A DNA stretch of 62,000 nucleotides from Glandiceps talaboti. Its lineage: Eukaryota > Hemichordata > Enteropneusta > Spengelidae. Positions 40,346 through 51,500 of this stretch are shown here, one piece after another. The stretch covers positions 1 through 62,000 of the forward strand of contig NW_027554295.1 in the NCBI RefSeq assembly GCF_964340395.1. The letters are read 5' to 3'. The first letter of the stretch is position 1. Every line of letters starts with the position of its first letter. The translations under genes and the position numbers were made by a program. Under the pieces are notes generated by a model. It worked only from the letters and a program-made list of their open reading frames with translations. It was not told the DNA's origin and searched no databases.

Positions 40346-43300
40346 ATGGAAAGTGGTGTGTTGTACCCAGATTTAGACAAAACTGTATTGAGGGGGTTAG
40401 GGGGTGGATCGAGTAACAAGAGCTGCTGTTTAATGTCTCTAAACAAGTCCCTTGAAAAGACGTGGAGCAGGTTAAAAGCTGTCGACCCCATACGGATCGA
40501 CAATTTTCTCGAAAAAATATTCAAAATAACAAGTAGCCAAGACTGTGTAACACTTGTCGAAATAGCAAACTTGGCTCGAGAAGTCCCTGTTGTGCAGAAT
40601 GGCAAACCATGTAACCTGTATGACATAGTCAGGGAAATGGTCATGCATCAAAGGGAGTTTGTTGTCTATGGTGTATATTCCAACAGTAGTGCGTTCAACA
40701 GTGTCTGTACAGTGAACAACAATCCTCTGTTGGATGATTTCTCGGAAGGCAAAAGACTTAAAGGTGGTAGCAAAAGTATACAGACGTCTTCAGTGTGGCA
40801 TGAAAGACTGTGTGACATCAACGGTTTAGATAAATTTTACACCATCAACAGACTTGATGGGACCATGACTATGGCCAAAACCTACCTTGATGCTCCCCAT
40901 TCCCTTGTGGTTGGTAGCCCTCCTCTCATGGACAAAACGTGGCAGGCACTAAAGGGCATGTTGAATTCTGGCCAGTGTATTTCAGTTGATGAATTAAAGG
41001 AGGACGGTTTCTGTTTTCAGGCTTATGTGTTTTTGCTAGGTAGACTTCGTTCATTTCTAAATTGTCGTCAAGGTAACAACAAAATAACCATTCTGCCAAG
41101 AAGAGAAGAAACACTCTTAGCCAAGATTCCAAAAAGCATTGTAACAGACAGTGTCATGTTTGTATCTGAAGAAAAGCATGGTGTTGTGTCATTCAAAAAA
41201 TTGATAAAACATTTGCAGCAAAGATATGAAGTCGAAAGTGGCATTGGTATCGAACTGTACCTCTTGGCACATGACTGGGCATCTGCTAACGTCAGAGTTT
41301 TTATGAAAGGGGACCACCTGAGTCATGGCGATCTAGAATTCGAAGATCAGCCAGAAGAGAGGAGATGTGTGTTATCATTACTACAGACATTTGAACCAAC
41401 AGCAGATGTCAGAAACCATCCAAAAATTGCAGACGTGCTGTTGGGCCTTAGATTCAGCTGTAGAATGCGAGACTGCAATGACAGGTTTGCTAATGAAAGG
41501 TATGTAACACGTCACCTGTTTGAAAAGCACGGGTTGTCTGAGCAACAAATTGAGGAAACGCATGCACTGGACACTTGTGAAACGGCTAACTTTTACAGGT
41601 TTTTCGACGAGTGTAGGTGGTTGGACAGAAACGAACGACTTCGACACAGGGAAGCATGCAGGCTGCTACCCAGCCTTACAGAAAAAAGTAAGGAGTTTGT
41701 AAAAATGCATGTGCAAAACACAGTGAAAAGAAACGGGTTAAAAGCGGAAATAAAGCGGTTGAGAGAGTTTATGCAGAAATCACATGACACCGATGTTATA
41801 ACACTTTTGAAAAGGACTTTGGCCAGGCGACAACAACATCTTGACATCAGTATGTCTCGCATGTTATCTGAAGAAGAATTTGAATCTCTGTATAACATGT
41901 GGTTGGGTGTGATCAGAGACAGAACAGAGGAAAACAATACTATAGCTAACTTTCAACGAGAGTGTGAAGAGGCTGTATCGTTAAACCAATCGTGGAAAGC
42001 ATTCAACCTGGCAGAAACGGATTTTCAGAACTCGCTAGAAAGATGTGGTGGCAGAGACTTTAGTTCTACATCCAATCAGGTCCTAGAAATGGAACTAGTA
42101 AATGATGCAAACGACCCACAGACAGGAAGTCTGCGCTCATCCATTCTAACTAACAGACTCATCCAGGGTCGAACATCACCAAGCAATGACAACACAGATG
42201 CAAAGAAAATGTACTTGACCAAAATGGTTTCCAGTGTCAAAGCTTATCCATCAAATCATCCCGAAACAGATTTCTTGCAGCTGTCGACAGCAACTGACAC
42301 TAACATCCATGATAATCCCAGACAAGTGAAAAGAAAACACGATGACGGGGTTATCAAACTTCGCTTTCCAGCCCAAGGCAACAAAAGCAGAGAGAAATCG
42401 AGCATGTTCCCAATGGAAAACCCGTCCCTTAAGAAACATTTCTTCAACCAGATCGATCAACTTAAACCTGCTTGTGACGACAGCAATGATGAGTTGATTC
42501 TGTTAGAGCCAACGAAAATCAAAGTCCACGGATCTGATTGTTTTGTGGACGTGTGCAACATCATGGAAAAAATAGTAACTGTAGAGAATCCTGAACACAG
42601 CAGGGCATTTGAAATGAAGACTCTAATCGTGCAAACACTGAACAATTTTTTCCTTTTGAGCCAGAAAGGAATACTGTTTCTCCAACAACACATACAGTCG
42701 CAAGTGTTGGTCAAAAGCTTGGGAAGCCCCACTACATTTAGACAGACATGGATTCAGTGTTTACAGCAATTGTTTAAACTTCTCAACGAAAACGAGAGAG
42801 GTCATAAGAATTCTTTTTTCCTGAAACGCTACTTTAAACGAAACGACCCATACAAGTGCATTGTATATGTTGACAGAGATACAGCTTACGACGACATTGT
42901 AGCACAATGCAGTGGAGACAGTTGCAGAGTCAGTGATGATGACAGTGACAGAGATGACAATGATGAGGAAAGACCCCTTTCAAATCGAAAGTGGGAGAGA
43001 GCAGACTGTGCACTATGTTTGGAACCTTTGGGACCCAACAGGGAACTGCAGGGCCTTAACTGTGCTGGCCAGAGACTCAGAAAGCGTCTAGGTGTTGACC
43101 AGTCAGATGACGAACTGATTCGTTATGCAAACAGTCAACACCAGTCCGACGACTGGAACGGCTGTCACTTGTTTCACGAGTCATGTCTGCAGGAGAATTT
43201 AAGAGTAAATGCCATGGACGAAGAAACGTCTCAATTTTCATGTCCAATATGCCGCACTGCAATATACCAAAGACAACAGTTGGACATCATTCAGTTCAAA

Positions 43301-43906
43301 CTATGTACAGACACGAAGATATCACAAAATACATTTGATGTGAAATCTATGTCAAATGCACGTGAAACTGTGAGTCTCAAACTTCAGAAAATACAACTTT
43401 CATCGTCACGGGACATTGGGGATTTGAAGTCCACCATACGGAAGTCGCTATCTCGTCCACCACTCAAATACAATGACAAAACTCAACCCAAGTACACACT
43501 CAAAGAGTACACAGAGTATTTACCACGAAGAGTAGAAGAACGAAATGTGCAGAACCTTTTCGATAAAATGTGTTCTAAAAATGTAATCGAATACACAGAT
43601 GAATTTGCCATGCAACAAGTTAAAGTGAAACCAAAATTTCGCTATAATGTAGATGCAAGCATGAAATTCAAGAATGTCGAAAGTTTAAGCGAAGAGTACT
43701 TCCCACAAAGACGAACCGCGGAATACCTGCATTCTAAAAAAGGATTCGAAAACACAGTAGAATTTGCCATGCCAAAAACAAAAGAGAAACCAAGATTTCG
43801 CTACAATGAAGACACAAGCATGAAATGCAAGTACGTCGAAAGTGTAGATGAAGATGAAGAGGAAGACAGAACAGTACAAAATACTTATCCCGTGCCAATT
43901 TTTTGA
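40346..43906 (+). CDS. Large protein with C2H2-like and C-terminal RING-type zinc fingers
   Basis: 1186 aa from the ATG at 40346. A C-x4-C-x12-H-x4-H finger lies near residues 370-392. Near residues 887-970 a RING-type pattern is seen: C-A-L-C, a long spacer, C-H-x-F-H-x2-C and C-P-I-C. The spacer between the first two pairs is longer than in classic RINGs. The last about 140 residues contain a degenerate duplication around F-A-M and K-P-x-F-R-Y-N, followed by an acidic end. RING domains usually confer ubiquitin E3 ligase activity; RING proteins are frequent in malacoherpesviruses. The substrate is unknown. An AATAAA signal lies at 43937-43942. Confidence 0.7.
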   Translation: MESGVLYPDLDKTVLRGLGGGSSNKSCCLMSLNKSLEKTWSRLKAVDPIRIDNFLEKIFKITSSQDCVTLVEIANLAREVPVVQNGKPCNLYDIVREMVMHQREFVVYGVYSNSSAFNSVCTVNNNPLLDDFSEGKRLKGGSKSIQTSSVWHERLCDINGLDKFYTINRLDGTMTMAKTYLDAPHSLVVGSPPLMDKTWQALKGMLNSGQCISVDELKEDGFCFQAYVFLLGRLRSFLNCRQGNNKITILPRREETLLAKIPKSIVTDSVMFVSEEKHGVVSFKKLIKHLQQRYEVESGIGIELYLLAHDWASANVRVFMKGDHLSHGDLEFEDQPEERRCVLSLLQTFEPTADVRNHPKIADVLLGLRFSCRMRDCNDRFANERYVTRHLFEKHGLSEQQIEETHALDTCETANFYRFFDECRWLDRNERLRHREACRLLPSLTEKSKEFVKMHVQNTVKRNGLKAEIKRLREFMQKSHDTDVITLLKRTLARRQQHLDISMSRMLSEEEFESLYNMWLGVIRDRTEENNTIANFQRECEEAVSLNQSWKAFNLAETDFQNSLERCGGRDFSSTSNQVLEMELVNDANDPQTGSLRSSILTNRLIQGRTSPSNDNTDAKKMYLTKMVSSVKAYPSNHPETDFLQLSTATDTNIHDNPRQVKRKHDDGVIKLRFPAQGNKSREKSSMFPMENPSLKKHFFNQIDQLKPACDDSNDELILLEPTKIKVHGSDCFVDVCNIMEKIVTVENPEHSRAFEMKTLIVQTLNNFFLLSQKGILFLQQHIQSQVLVKSLGSPTTFRQTWIQCLQQLFKLLNENERGHKNSFFLKRYFKRNDPYKCIVYVDRDTAYDDIVAQCSGDSCRVSDDDSDRDDNDEERPLSNRKWERADCALCLEPLGPNRELQGLNCAGQRLRKRLGVDQSDDELIRYANSQHQSDDWNGCHLFHESCLQENLRVNAMDEETSQFSCPICRTAIYQRQQLDIIQFKLCTDTKISQNTFDVKSMSNARETVSLKLQKIQLSSSRDIGDLKSTIRKSLSRPPLKYNDKTQPKYTLKEYTEYLPRRVEERNVQNLFDKMCSKNVIEYTDEFAMQQVKVKPKFRYNVDASMKFKNVESLSEEYFPQRRTAEYLHSKKGFENTVEFAMPKTKEKPRFRYNEDTSMKCKYVESVDEDEEEDRTVQNTYPVPIF

Positions 43907-43996
43907 ATATTCATTTGAACACAAAATACAAAAGTTAATAAATGAATACACAAACAAAAAATGGTTTCTTTTTTTGACTTTTTCCCCCTCTCTTAT

Positions 43997-45205
43997 CTAG
44001 GGTTCTAATCTTAACAACTTAGCTAAACCGTCCACGTGTTGACGGACAGTTTTCCATGTGAAGTCACGTGTGTCAGTCTTTATTAAAGAAAGAAAAGTTG
44101 CCACTGCTCTTCTCAGTTCCATATCTCTTGAATTGGCCCTACAGGAACCGTAACACAAATGACTAGGTCTGCAGCATTTGGCATGATTTCCATCATGTAA
44201 ATACAATTCGCATCTCACAGGGTGATGTCGAACCACGTGTCTCTCTAGATTGTCACCATTGTGGGAAAACAAATCAACTGGCCTGAAGCCCGAATACTTC
44301 CACAGAGCAACTTTTCTGTAAGTGGCACTTTGGGGAGAAAGCCAGCAGCCACTGGGTGGAAACACGTCACATGCAGAGAAAGTCTGAAGAATGTAGTCAG
44401 AAAGAGAACTGGGGGTTCGACGAAGACGCCGCGCGCTCGATTCCACATCAATCATGTCAAAAATGGGGTTGTAGAAGTCACCGAATTTCTTACAAAGTTC
44501 TTCATGTACATGTAATGTGTACTCATTGTTTTTGCATTCTGGCTGGAGAACAAACGGTAACATCGAACAAGAGATGTCCCTGTCTCTTTCCCACTGCAGG
44601 AAATCATTGTCATACAAAGGAGCTTCAACAGGTTTCCATTTTCTCATTACCATAAACCTTGTAGGAGACAAAAGTCTCACTTGTTTGACAAGACGTGGAT
44701 TGAACAATCTCCAGACAGTCTTCCCGGGGGATTGACCTATATTTCTCATGAGTGCGTCGTATTTGCAAGCTGCATTGGTGAGATCGATATGATGGTTTGA
44801 TTTTCTTTCGTCCAAAACACAGTCACTCTCAGTCCAACACATGTCGAGTGCAACGTCATATTCAGGCAAGTCTATTTCAGAAGCAAATACGACTTTAGGT
44901 GACTGACGACCACTTAGACCTAAAAAGGCTTCCGTTTTACACTCTGCTCCAACTGCTCTCTTAGCATACAGCACTGATGGTCGAGGTTCTTTGTTAGTAG
45001 GTGTTGGAATTGGTTGAGGTCTGACAGAAGCAAGTGGTTTGATTGATTGCCCACTACCGTCATCCACTTTCAAACAAAGGTCACTCAACATATCAACCAC
45101 TGCATCGTATTTGTCGTATTTGTCATATTTATTTTCGTCATGGTCCTTTCTCGCGACAAGTCTTTTTGGTTTTGTTTCACAACCCTTGTAGGACAAATGA
45201 GCCAT
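43997..45205 (-). CDS. HNH / His-Me-finger-like zinc protein
   Basis: 402 aa from the ATG at 45205. The first 130 residues are low complexity. Residues about 285-362 resemble the zinc-binding-loop type of His-Me finger endonuclease: G-C-W-L, then H327/H328, C332, C344-C345, H349 and N358 followed by S-R-D. In that family the C/H residues hold zinc and the early His and late Asn form the active site. It could be a homing-endonuclease-derived domain or a nuclease for genome handling. Whether it is catalytic cannot be told from sequence alone. Confidence 0.6.
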   Translation of the reverse strand: MAHLSYKGCETKPKRLVARKDHDENKYDKYDKYDAVVDMLSDLCLKVDDGSGQSIKPLASVRPQPIPTPTNKEPRPSVLYAKRAVGAECKTEAFLGLSGRQSPKVVFASEIDLPEYDVALDMCWTESDCVLDERKSNHHIDLTNAACKYDALMRNIGQSPGKTVWRLFNPRLVKQVRLLSPTRFMVMRKWKPVEAPLYDNDFLQWERDRDISCSMLPFVLQPECKNNEYTLHVHEELCKKFGDFYNPIFDMIDVESSARRLRRTPSSLSDYILQTFSACDVFPPSGCWLSPQSATYRKVALWKYSGFRPVDLFSHNGDNLERHVVRHHPVRCELYLHDGNHAKCCRPSHLCYGSCRANSRDMELRRAVATFLSLIKTDTRDFTWKTVRQHVDGLAKLLRLEP

Positions 45206-45287
45206 CGTGGTTTAATTCCACTTATTCACACGTTCATTCATACCTACTATTTACGAACAACATCATTTTGCTAAGGAACGAGAAAGG

Positions 45288-46073
45288 ATGGAAGACAAAG
45301 GGAGTGATAATTGGATAACACTCACTGCATGGCACATACCAACATCTGTGTTTGTAAGACTAGACTGTGACATTGATGATATTAGGTTTGACACATACGA
45401 AGAGGCACTGACACTGACAGATCCAGACAATCCCTATCAATGTGCATATTCAAACATACCAGTTTACTCTGCAAAAACAGGAAAACGTATAACTGTTGAT
45501 ATCAGAGACTGTTCATTTGATTTGAAAACTGACACATTCGATCACTATGAACACTACCATCGCACAATGTTGATGCTTTTCTCACATCTACCATGGCTTG
45601 TTACATGCAATGGGCAGACATTACGATTGCCATTGCCGAGGGAAGCTGCTCCATTCAGGTTCAGGTCTATTGAAGTGTCTGCCAAACAAATGACTGAAGG
45701 TTTACACGAGTTCCCAGCTTTGAGGTTGTACCTAGAAAACAAAAACATGCAGCTAATACAATCAGTCGACATGCCAAAAGTGATCATACAGTTGAAACGA
45801 AAAGAAACCAAAAAGGGATTCAGACCTCTACTGAAGGGGAAAGCCAAGTCCATCAACAACATTGAATGTATGACATTAGATAGCATAATAAACGAAGACA
45901 CCTTGGCAAGAGTCTTGAAATCTTCGGGCTGGGATTTAGCCTACTTGGACGATTTCCACAGAGCATGCCGTGGAGTGTGGAAAAGTTTCAGGTCTATGAT
46001 GATCATAGGGCAAAATAAATTGTGTACGGAAATTCCAATATCGCCACTTGCAATGTCACAAAAGAATGTATAA
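45288..46073 (+). CDS. Protein of unknown function (261 aa)
   Basis: The ATG at 45288 is 82 nt from the divergent HNH-like gene. The protein is soluble, with strand-rich composition in the first half and helices at the end; no signal peptide. No motif recognised. It is followed within 45 nt by the multi-pass membrane gene. Confidence 0.7.
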   Translation: MEDKGSDNWITLTAWHIPTSVFVRLDCDIDDIRFDTYEEALTLTDPDNPYQCAYSNIPVYSAKTGKRITVDIRDCSFDLKTDTFDHYEHYHRTMLMLFSHLPWLVTCNGQTLRLPLPREAAPFRFRSIEVSAKQMTEGLHEFPALRLYLENKNMQLIQSVDMPKVIIQLKRKETKKGFRPLLKGKAKSINNIECMTLDSIINEDTLARVLKSSGWDLAYLDDFHRACRGVWKSFRSMMIIGQNKLCTEIPISPLAMSQKNV

Positions 46074-46117
46074 ATGAGTTGTAAGGTTATGAAAAATAAA
46101 ATAAAAATGAAAACAAA

Positions 46118-47443
46118 ATGAGAGAAGTTTGCATTTCAATATTGATTCTCCTCTGTCTTTCTCTGACATGGATCATTGAAGTTCTCATTCAAATAGACAT
46201 CTATCCCCTTGTGGATTGGCAGGTCATTGTACCTGCCACCAGCTATTATCTTCTGGCCAGGTTTGCAACTGAAGCCCATGAAGTCAGAGATTCGGTCACT
46301 TATCAAGTTTTCAGCAAACTGGCTTGGTTAAACTGCATCGTCCTTTTTGTGAGTGGTAATTTGTCACTGCTTTACAACATATTTACCCACTTGAGTGTTT
46401 GTGCCTTGTCAGACGGTGACCACATAGCCATTGCAAAACAGGCATTCGGCTGCAACAATAACACCCTGAGCGAATGCCACCAAATCATCACAGACGGTCC
46501 TTCAAGACTTGATATCGAACACCAGCGGTGTCCCGAAGTTCGGTTAGGTAATGGAGCATCTGCTTTGTATTACTTAACAATGTGTGTATTCAGATACATT
46601 CCAAGTGGCATTTTACCGCTTCTCTTGCACATACGCACGAAAGGACGTCCAAGATGTGTGACAGACAGTCAGTTTTGCATATACGAAGGCAATATCAAAG
46701 AGTTAGCCTATGGTGTCATACCGTTTCAACGCTATCTTGTGGCCACTGTTGTGTTGTGTGCATGTCTGTTTGTGGAGGCACTGCCAGGGTATGAAAGCTA
46801 CAGTATGATCAGTTGGTTACCCACTATACCCTTTTTGGCCTGTTGCCTGCTCAGTTACTCTCTGAGAGAAGACAAAGGAAGAAGACTTGTGTCCAATGCA
46901 AAACACAACGATGCAATCAGACGATGCTTATCTATGGTCACGTACACAATAGCCATAACATCTGTTGCTTTTGCCCTGCTCGATTTTGCAAAACGAGGCA
47001 TATTTTTGTTAACAGGTCCTTGTTTATTTGACAACACGCATTTATTCCCAGAATGTTACAGGTTAGACAGTAGTGAGGAGGAATGCATGGAGGTTATTCT
47101 TCGAACGAGTCCAGCAAGAACAGACGTGTACAACTGCCCTAAAAACAGACTAGGTCCCTTTTGGTCAAAAGTGATGTACATGTCGTGGAGCATAAGGGTG
47201 TTTTTCCTTGTTTTTTATCACGGTATTTTAATAGGCGTCCATAGCCACTACGAGCCAGTATCCATCAAGTCGGCACTGTCCATGGCATCTTATGGTGGAA
47301 AACTACCCCCTGACATAAAAGTGTCCAGGCCAAAAGAACAAACAACAAAAAAAGATAAAAATCCAGTCAATAAAGGAGACCAACCCCTTCCATCCACATC
47401 ATGTTCCAATTTAAGAGAAAGGACAGTAGAAAAACTAGTGTAG
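46118..47443 (+). CDS. Multi-pass membrane protein built from an internal duplication
   Basis: 441 aa with about eight hydrophobic helices and a basic cytoplasmic tail. The protein is two similar halves. In each, a helix pair is followed by an extracellular loop with C, E-C, a further C, a P-S/A-R-x-D element and then C-P-x2-R-L-G, leading into the next helix. The two loops are centred near residues 125 and 325. Eight spans and this length recall herpesvirus glycoprotein M, but no gM signature was seen and that comparison is only topological. A transporter or receptor is also possible. Confidence 0.65.
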   Translation: MREVCISILILLCLSLTWIIEVLIQIDIYPLVDWQVIVPATSYYLLARFATEAHEVRDSVTYQVFSKLAWLNCIVLFVSGNLSLLYNIFTHLSVCALSDGDHIAIAKQAFGCNNNTLSECHQIITDGPSRLDIEHQRCPEVRLGNGASALYYLTMCVFRYIPSGILPLLLHIRTKGRPRCVTDSQFCIYEGNIKELAYGVIPFQRYLVATVVLCACLFVEALPGYESYSMISWLPTIPFLACCLLSYSLREDKGRRLVSNAKHNDAIRRCLSMVTYTIAITSVAFALLDFAKRGIFLLTGPCLFDNTHLFPECYRLDSSEEECMEVILRTSPARTDVYNCPKNRLGPFWSKVMYMSWSIRVFFLVFYHGILIGVHSHYEPVSIKSALSMASYGGKLPPDIKVSRPKEQTTKKDKNPVNKGDQPLPSTSCSNLRERTVEKLV

Positions 47444-47511
47444 GATTTTCGTGACGGGAAAATCTATACTAACGTAAAACAAATTGGAAACTTTTAAAAG
47501 AAAAGAGAGAA

Positions 47512-48504
47512 ATGAAGGTGTTGTCTTTGTGTGTTTTAATTCTAAGCATTCTCGTGTACATGGTTTCATGTGAATGTGTTCCTCGAGATGATATCTATGT
47601 CTTACCCAAAGACTCGAGGTCATTGATTGCATTTGGAGACATAGCATGTCATACAACGTGTACTTGCGACGATACGGCATGTTATAAATTCGGTGATCAC
47701 ATCAACACAACTAAAACTTCCACACATCAGTTTCAGATGTTCTATGAACATCAATTGTGTACCTGTCGTTGTTCACAAGGACAGGGTACTTTTCAATGTG
47801 GCGAAACACAGCCTGTAGAGATGTATCGAGTTCAATATTTGTGTCCTACTCCCAACGGACAACAACACACAACAACACCAACCCCTATCACAGAAAAGAG
47901 AAGCGCATCAACAATTCAGCCAAAAAATGGTATTATGGTTTCATCATCACCATGTGTTGCACAGTGGTATTGGCATAAACGGTGGACAGAAGATGTTGGT
48001 AGACCAGAATGCATGGCTCTCGACGAAGGGGAGGAGTGTGATTGTTTCAATGAAACTGCCAATTGTCCAGTATTACCACACGACATGAATCAAACAGACA
48101 CATGTCTTCAACATATGCGTTTCACAGCACTGGATACTCATCCAACGTACACTTGCAAAGTCAAATACTGTAACTGTTTGTGTCTGGACAAAGGTAAACA
48201 AAAAGGCGTCTGGGCATGTCAGCTTCCTGTAAAACAAATACTTGGCAAATTAATCTGTCCCAAAAAGCCGAAAACCAAACCAAGTGAGAGTAACATAAGG
48301 AATACCAAAACTGGTGACAACACCAATACCAACACAGAGAGGAAGAGTGGAGAAAATATTGATCGTCACAAACAACACAACATAATTGGGATAGTCATTG
48401 GAGTAATCATCGGATTGACGTTTCTAATTGTGTTTGCCACTTTGACATATAATTTAGTCATTCGGATCAAACATCATCAAGTAACATTATCACACACAAC
48501 ATAG
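47512..48504 (+). CDS. Type I membrane glycoprotein with two Cys-rich modules
   Basis: 330 aa. A signal peptide (1-20), two Cys-rich modules (about residues 21-116 and 145-255), a Thr/Asn-rich stalk and a membrane helix near residues 285-310 with a short tail. The second module shares the order C-x-x-W, C, C-x-C, C-x-C-x-C, C, C with those in the 132-1286 and 48573-52172 proteins. Probably an envelope or cell-surface protein. It is immediately upstream of the mucin-like paralogue, so tandem duplication is likely. Confidence 0.8.
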   Translation: MKVLSLCVLILSILVYMVSCECVPRDDIYVLPKDSRSLIAFGDIACHTTCTCDDTACYKFGDHINTTKTSTHQFQMFYEHQLCTCRCSQGQGTFQCGETQPVEMYRVQYLCPTPNGQQHTTTPTPITEKRSASTIQPKNGIMVSSSPCVAQWYWHKRWTEDVGRPECMALDEGEECDCFNETANCPVLPHDMNQTDTCLQHMRFTALDTHPTYTCKVKYCNCLCLDKGKQKGVWACQLPVKQILGKLICPKKPKTKPSESNIRNTKTGDNTNTNTERKSGENIDRHKQHNIIGIVIGVIIGLTFLIVFATLTYNLVIRIKHHQVTLSHTT

Positions 48505-48572
48505 TTCTGGAAGTAATGTATTTATGCAATATATATATATATATATATTGTGATAAAATAAAATACAAAAGA

Positions 48573-51500
48573 ATGGAAGAGAAAACTCGTTTACTATTCC
48601 TTTTGGTATTTTTGACACTTTGTCTTGCATTCAGTGAGAAGATCAGTGACATACATTTTTATGATGTAACCCAAACACCGTGTGCAAGCGGCAAAGGTTT
48701 TCTCATTGAAAACCTTGCTACCAACAATAGCAACTGTCTGTGTAGACAACAAGGCAGGGTTGGAGAATCTTGTGAAATGCAGCTCCCTGACCCATCTTGT
48801 GGCATTTGGCCACATGGCGGTGACGGAAAGATAATACCACAGTGTATGTCAAACAGCAATGGTTGCCCATGCAGTGATGGTCAGCACCTTGGCACATGCA
48901 GATTGTCAACTGATTGTGTGTATTACGGTAGGCAACGTATCGTATGCAGCAACAGACATTGTGAATGCAACTGCAACAGCACATCAGGCGAATATTCTCT
49001 ATCATGTTCACTGCCCCAAACAACCAGACTGATTGTGACACTTAATTGTAGGTTTGCTTCTGTTGAGGAAGTCAACTGTAAATCATGGGACGTGTTTTCG
49101 CAGAACTGTACAGATTATGAAACATTCTCCACGTCAGATACATGCTTTTCCTGGATGACGGATAGAACACTAAAAACCTGTCATATGGGAGAGCTGTATG
49201 AGAATGGTACACAAGAATGCCATTGTGATGCTGGGACGACAGTCACACAAGAGAGGGAATCATGTATATCTACAGACATGTGTTTGAGGCATTGGAACGG
49301 AAGTGCCTTTCAGTGCAGACGTAATAACTGTGCGTGTGACTGCAGGCTCAAGCACCTTTATTGTCAAAACAGGTTCAACGAGTGGGCAACAAGGGACATT
49401 GTCTGTCCTACATCACTAAACACTCTACATACACTTTCCACATTACAAGCAACATCATCCATTCTGGAGGAAGACATGACTCAAATGTCTACCACTTCAC
49501 GTGAAACAACGTCGTCACCACAAGGTACGTCCCCTACATCACGTGAAATACGTGAAGAGGTAGCAGCAATTGAAAATACACAAGACGAAATAACATTATC
49601 ACCTTCCACATTACAAGCAACATCATCCATTCTGGAGGACGACATGACTCAAATGTCTATCACTTCACGTGAAACAACGTCGTCACCACAAGGTACGTCC
49701 CCTACATCACGTGAAATATCAACCACAGCTGAAATACGTGAAGAGGTAGCAGCAATTGAAAATACACAAGACGAAATAACGTTATCACCTTCCACATTAC
49801 AAGCAACATCATCCATTCTGGAGGACGACATGACTCAAATGTCTATCACTTCACGTGAAACAACGTCGTCACCACAAGGTACGTCCCCTACATCACGTGA
49901 TATATCAACCACAGCTGAAATACGTGAAGAGGTAGCAGAAATTGAAAATACACAAGATGAAACAACGTTATCACCTTCCACATTACAAGCAACATCATCC
50001 ATTCTGGAGGAAGACATGACTCAAATGTCTACCACTTCACGTGAAACACCATCTAGCAGTAAGACAACGTCGTCACCACAAGGAACATCCTATACATCAC
50101 GTGAAATATCAACCACAGCTGAAATACGTGAAGAGGTAGCAGAAATTGAAAATATACAAGACGAAATAACGTTATCACCTTCCACATTACAAGCAACATC
50201 ATCCATTCTGGAGGACGACATGACTCAAATGTCTATCACTTCACGTGAAACAACGTCGTCACCACAAGGTACATCCCCTACATCACGTGAAATATCAACC
50301 ACAGCTGAAATACGTGAAGAGGTAGCAGAAATTGAAAATACACAAGACGAAATAACGTTATCACCTTCCACATTACAAGCAACATCATCCATTCTGGACG
50401 ACGACATGAATCAAAGGTCTACCACGTCACATACAACACCATCTAGCAGCATGACAACATCGTCACCATATACATCTCCAACTTCACAAGAAATATCAAC
50501 CACAAATGAAATACTTGAAGAGGTAGCAGAAATTGAAAATACACAAGACGAAATAACGTTATCACCTTCCACATTACAAGCAACATCATCCATTCTGGAG
50601 GAAGAAATGACTCAAATGTCTATCACCTCACGTGAAACAACGTCGTCACCACAAGGTACATCCCCTACATCACGTGAAATATCAACCACAGCTGAAATAC
50701 GTGAAGAGGTAGCAGAAATTGAAAATACACAAGACGAAATAACGTTATCACCTTCCACATTACAAGCAACATCATCCATTCTGGAGGACGACATGACTCA
50801 AATGTCTATCACTTCACGTGAAATAACGTCGTCACCACAAGGTACATCCCCTACATCACGTGAAATATCAACCACAGCTGAAATACGTGAAGAGGTAGCA
50901 GAAATTGAAAATACACAAGACGAAATAACGTTATCACCTTCCACATTACAAGCAACATCATCCATTCTGGACGAAGACATGACTCAAATGTCTACCACTT
51001 CACGTGAAACACCATCTAGCAGTAAGACAACGTCGTCACCACAAGGTACACCCCCTACATCACGTGATATATCAACCACAGCTGAAATACGTGAAGAGGT
51101 AGCAGAAATTGAAAATACACAAGATGAAACAACGTTATCACCATCCACATTACAAGCAACATCATCCATTCTGGAGGAAGACATGACTCAAATGTCTACC
51201 ACTTCACGTGAAACACCATCTAGCAGTAAGACAACGTCGTCACCACAAGGTACATCCTATACATCACGTGAAATATCAACCACAGCTGAAATACGTGAAG
51301 AGGTAGCAGAAATTGAAAATACACAAGACGAAATAACGTTATCAACTTCCACATTACAAGCAACATCATCCATTCTGGACGACGACATGACTCAAAGGTC
51401 TACCACGTCACATACAACACCATCTAGCAGCATGACAACATCGTCACCATATACATCTCCAACTTCACAAGAAATATCAACCACAGATGAAATACTTGAA

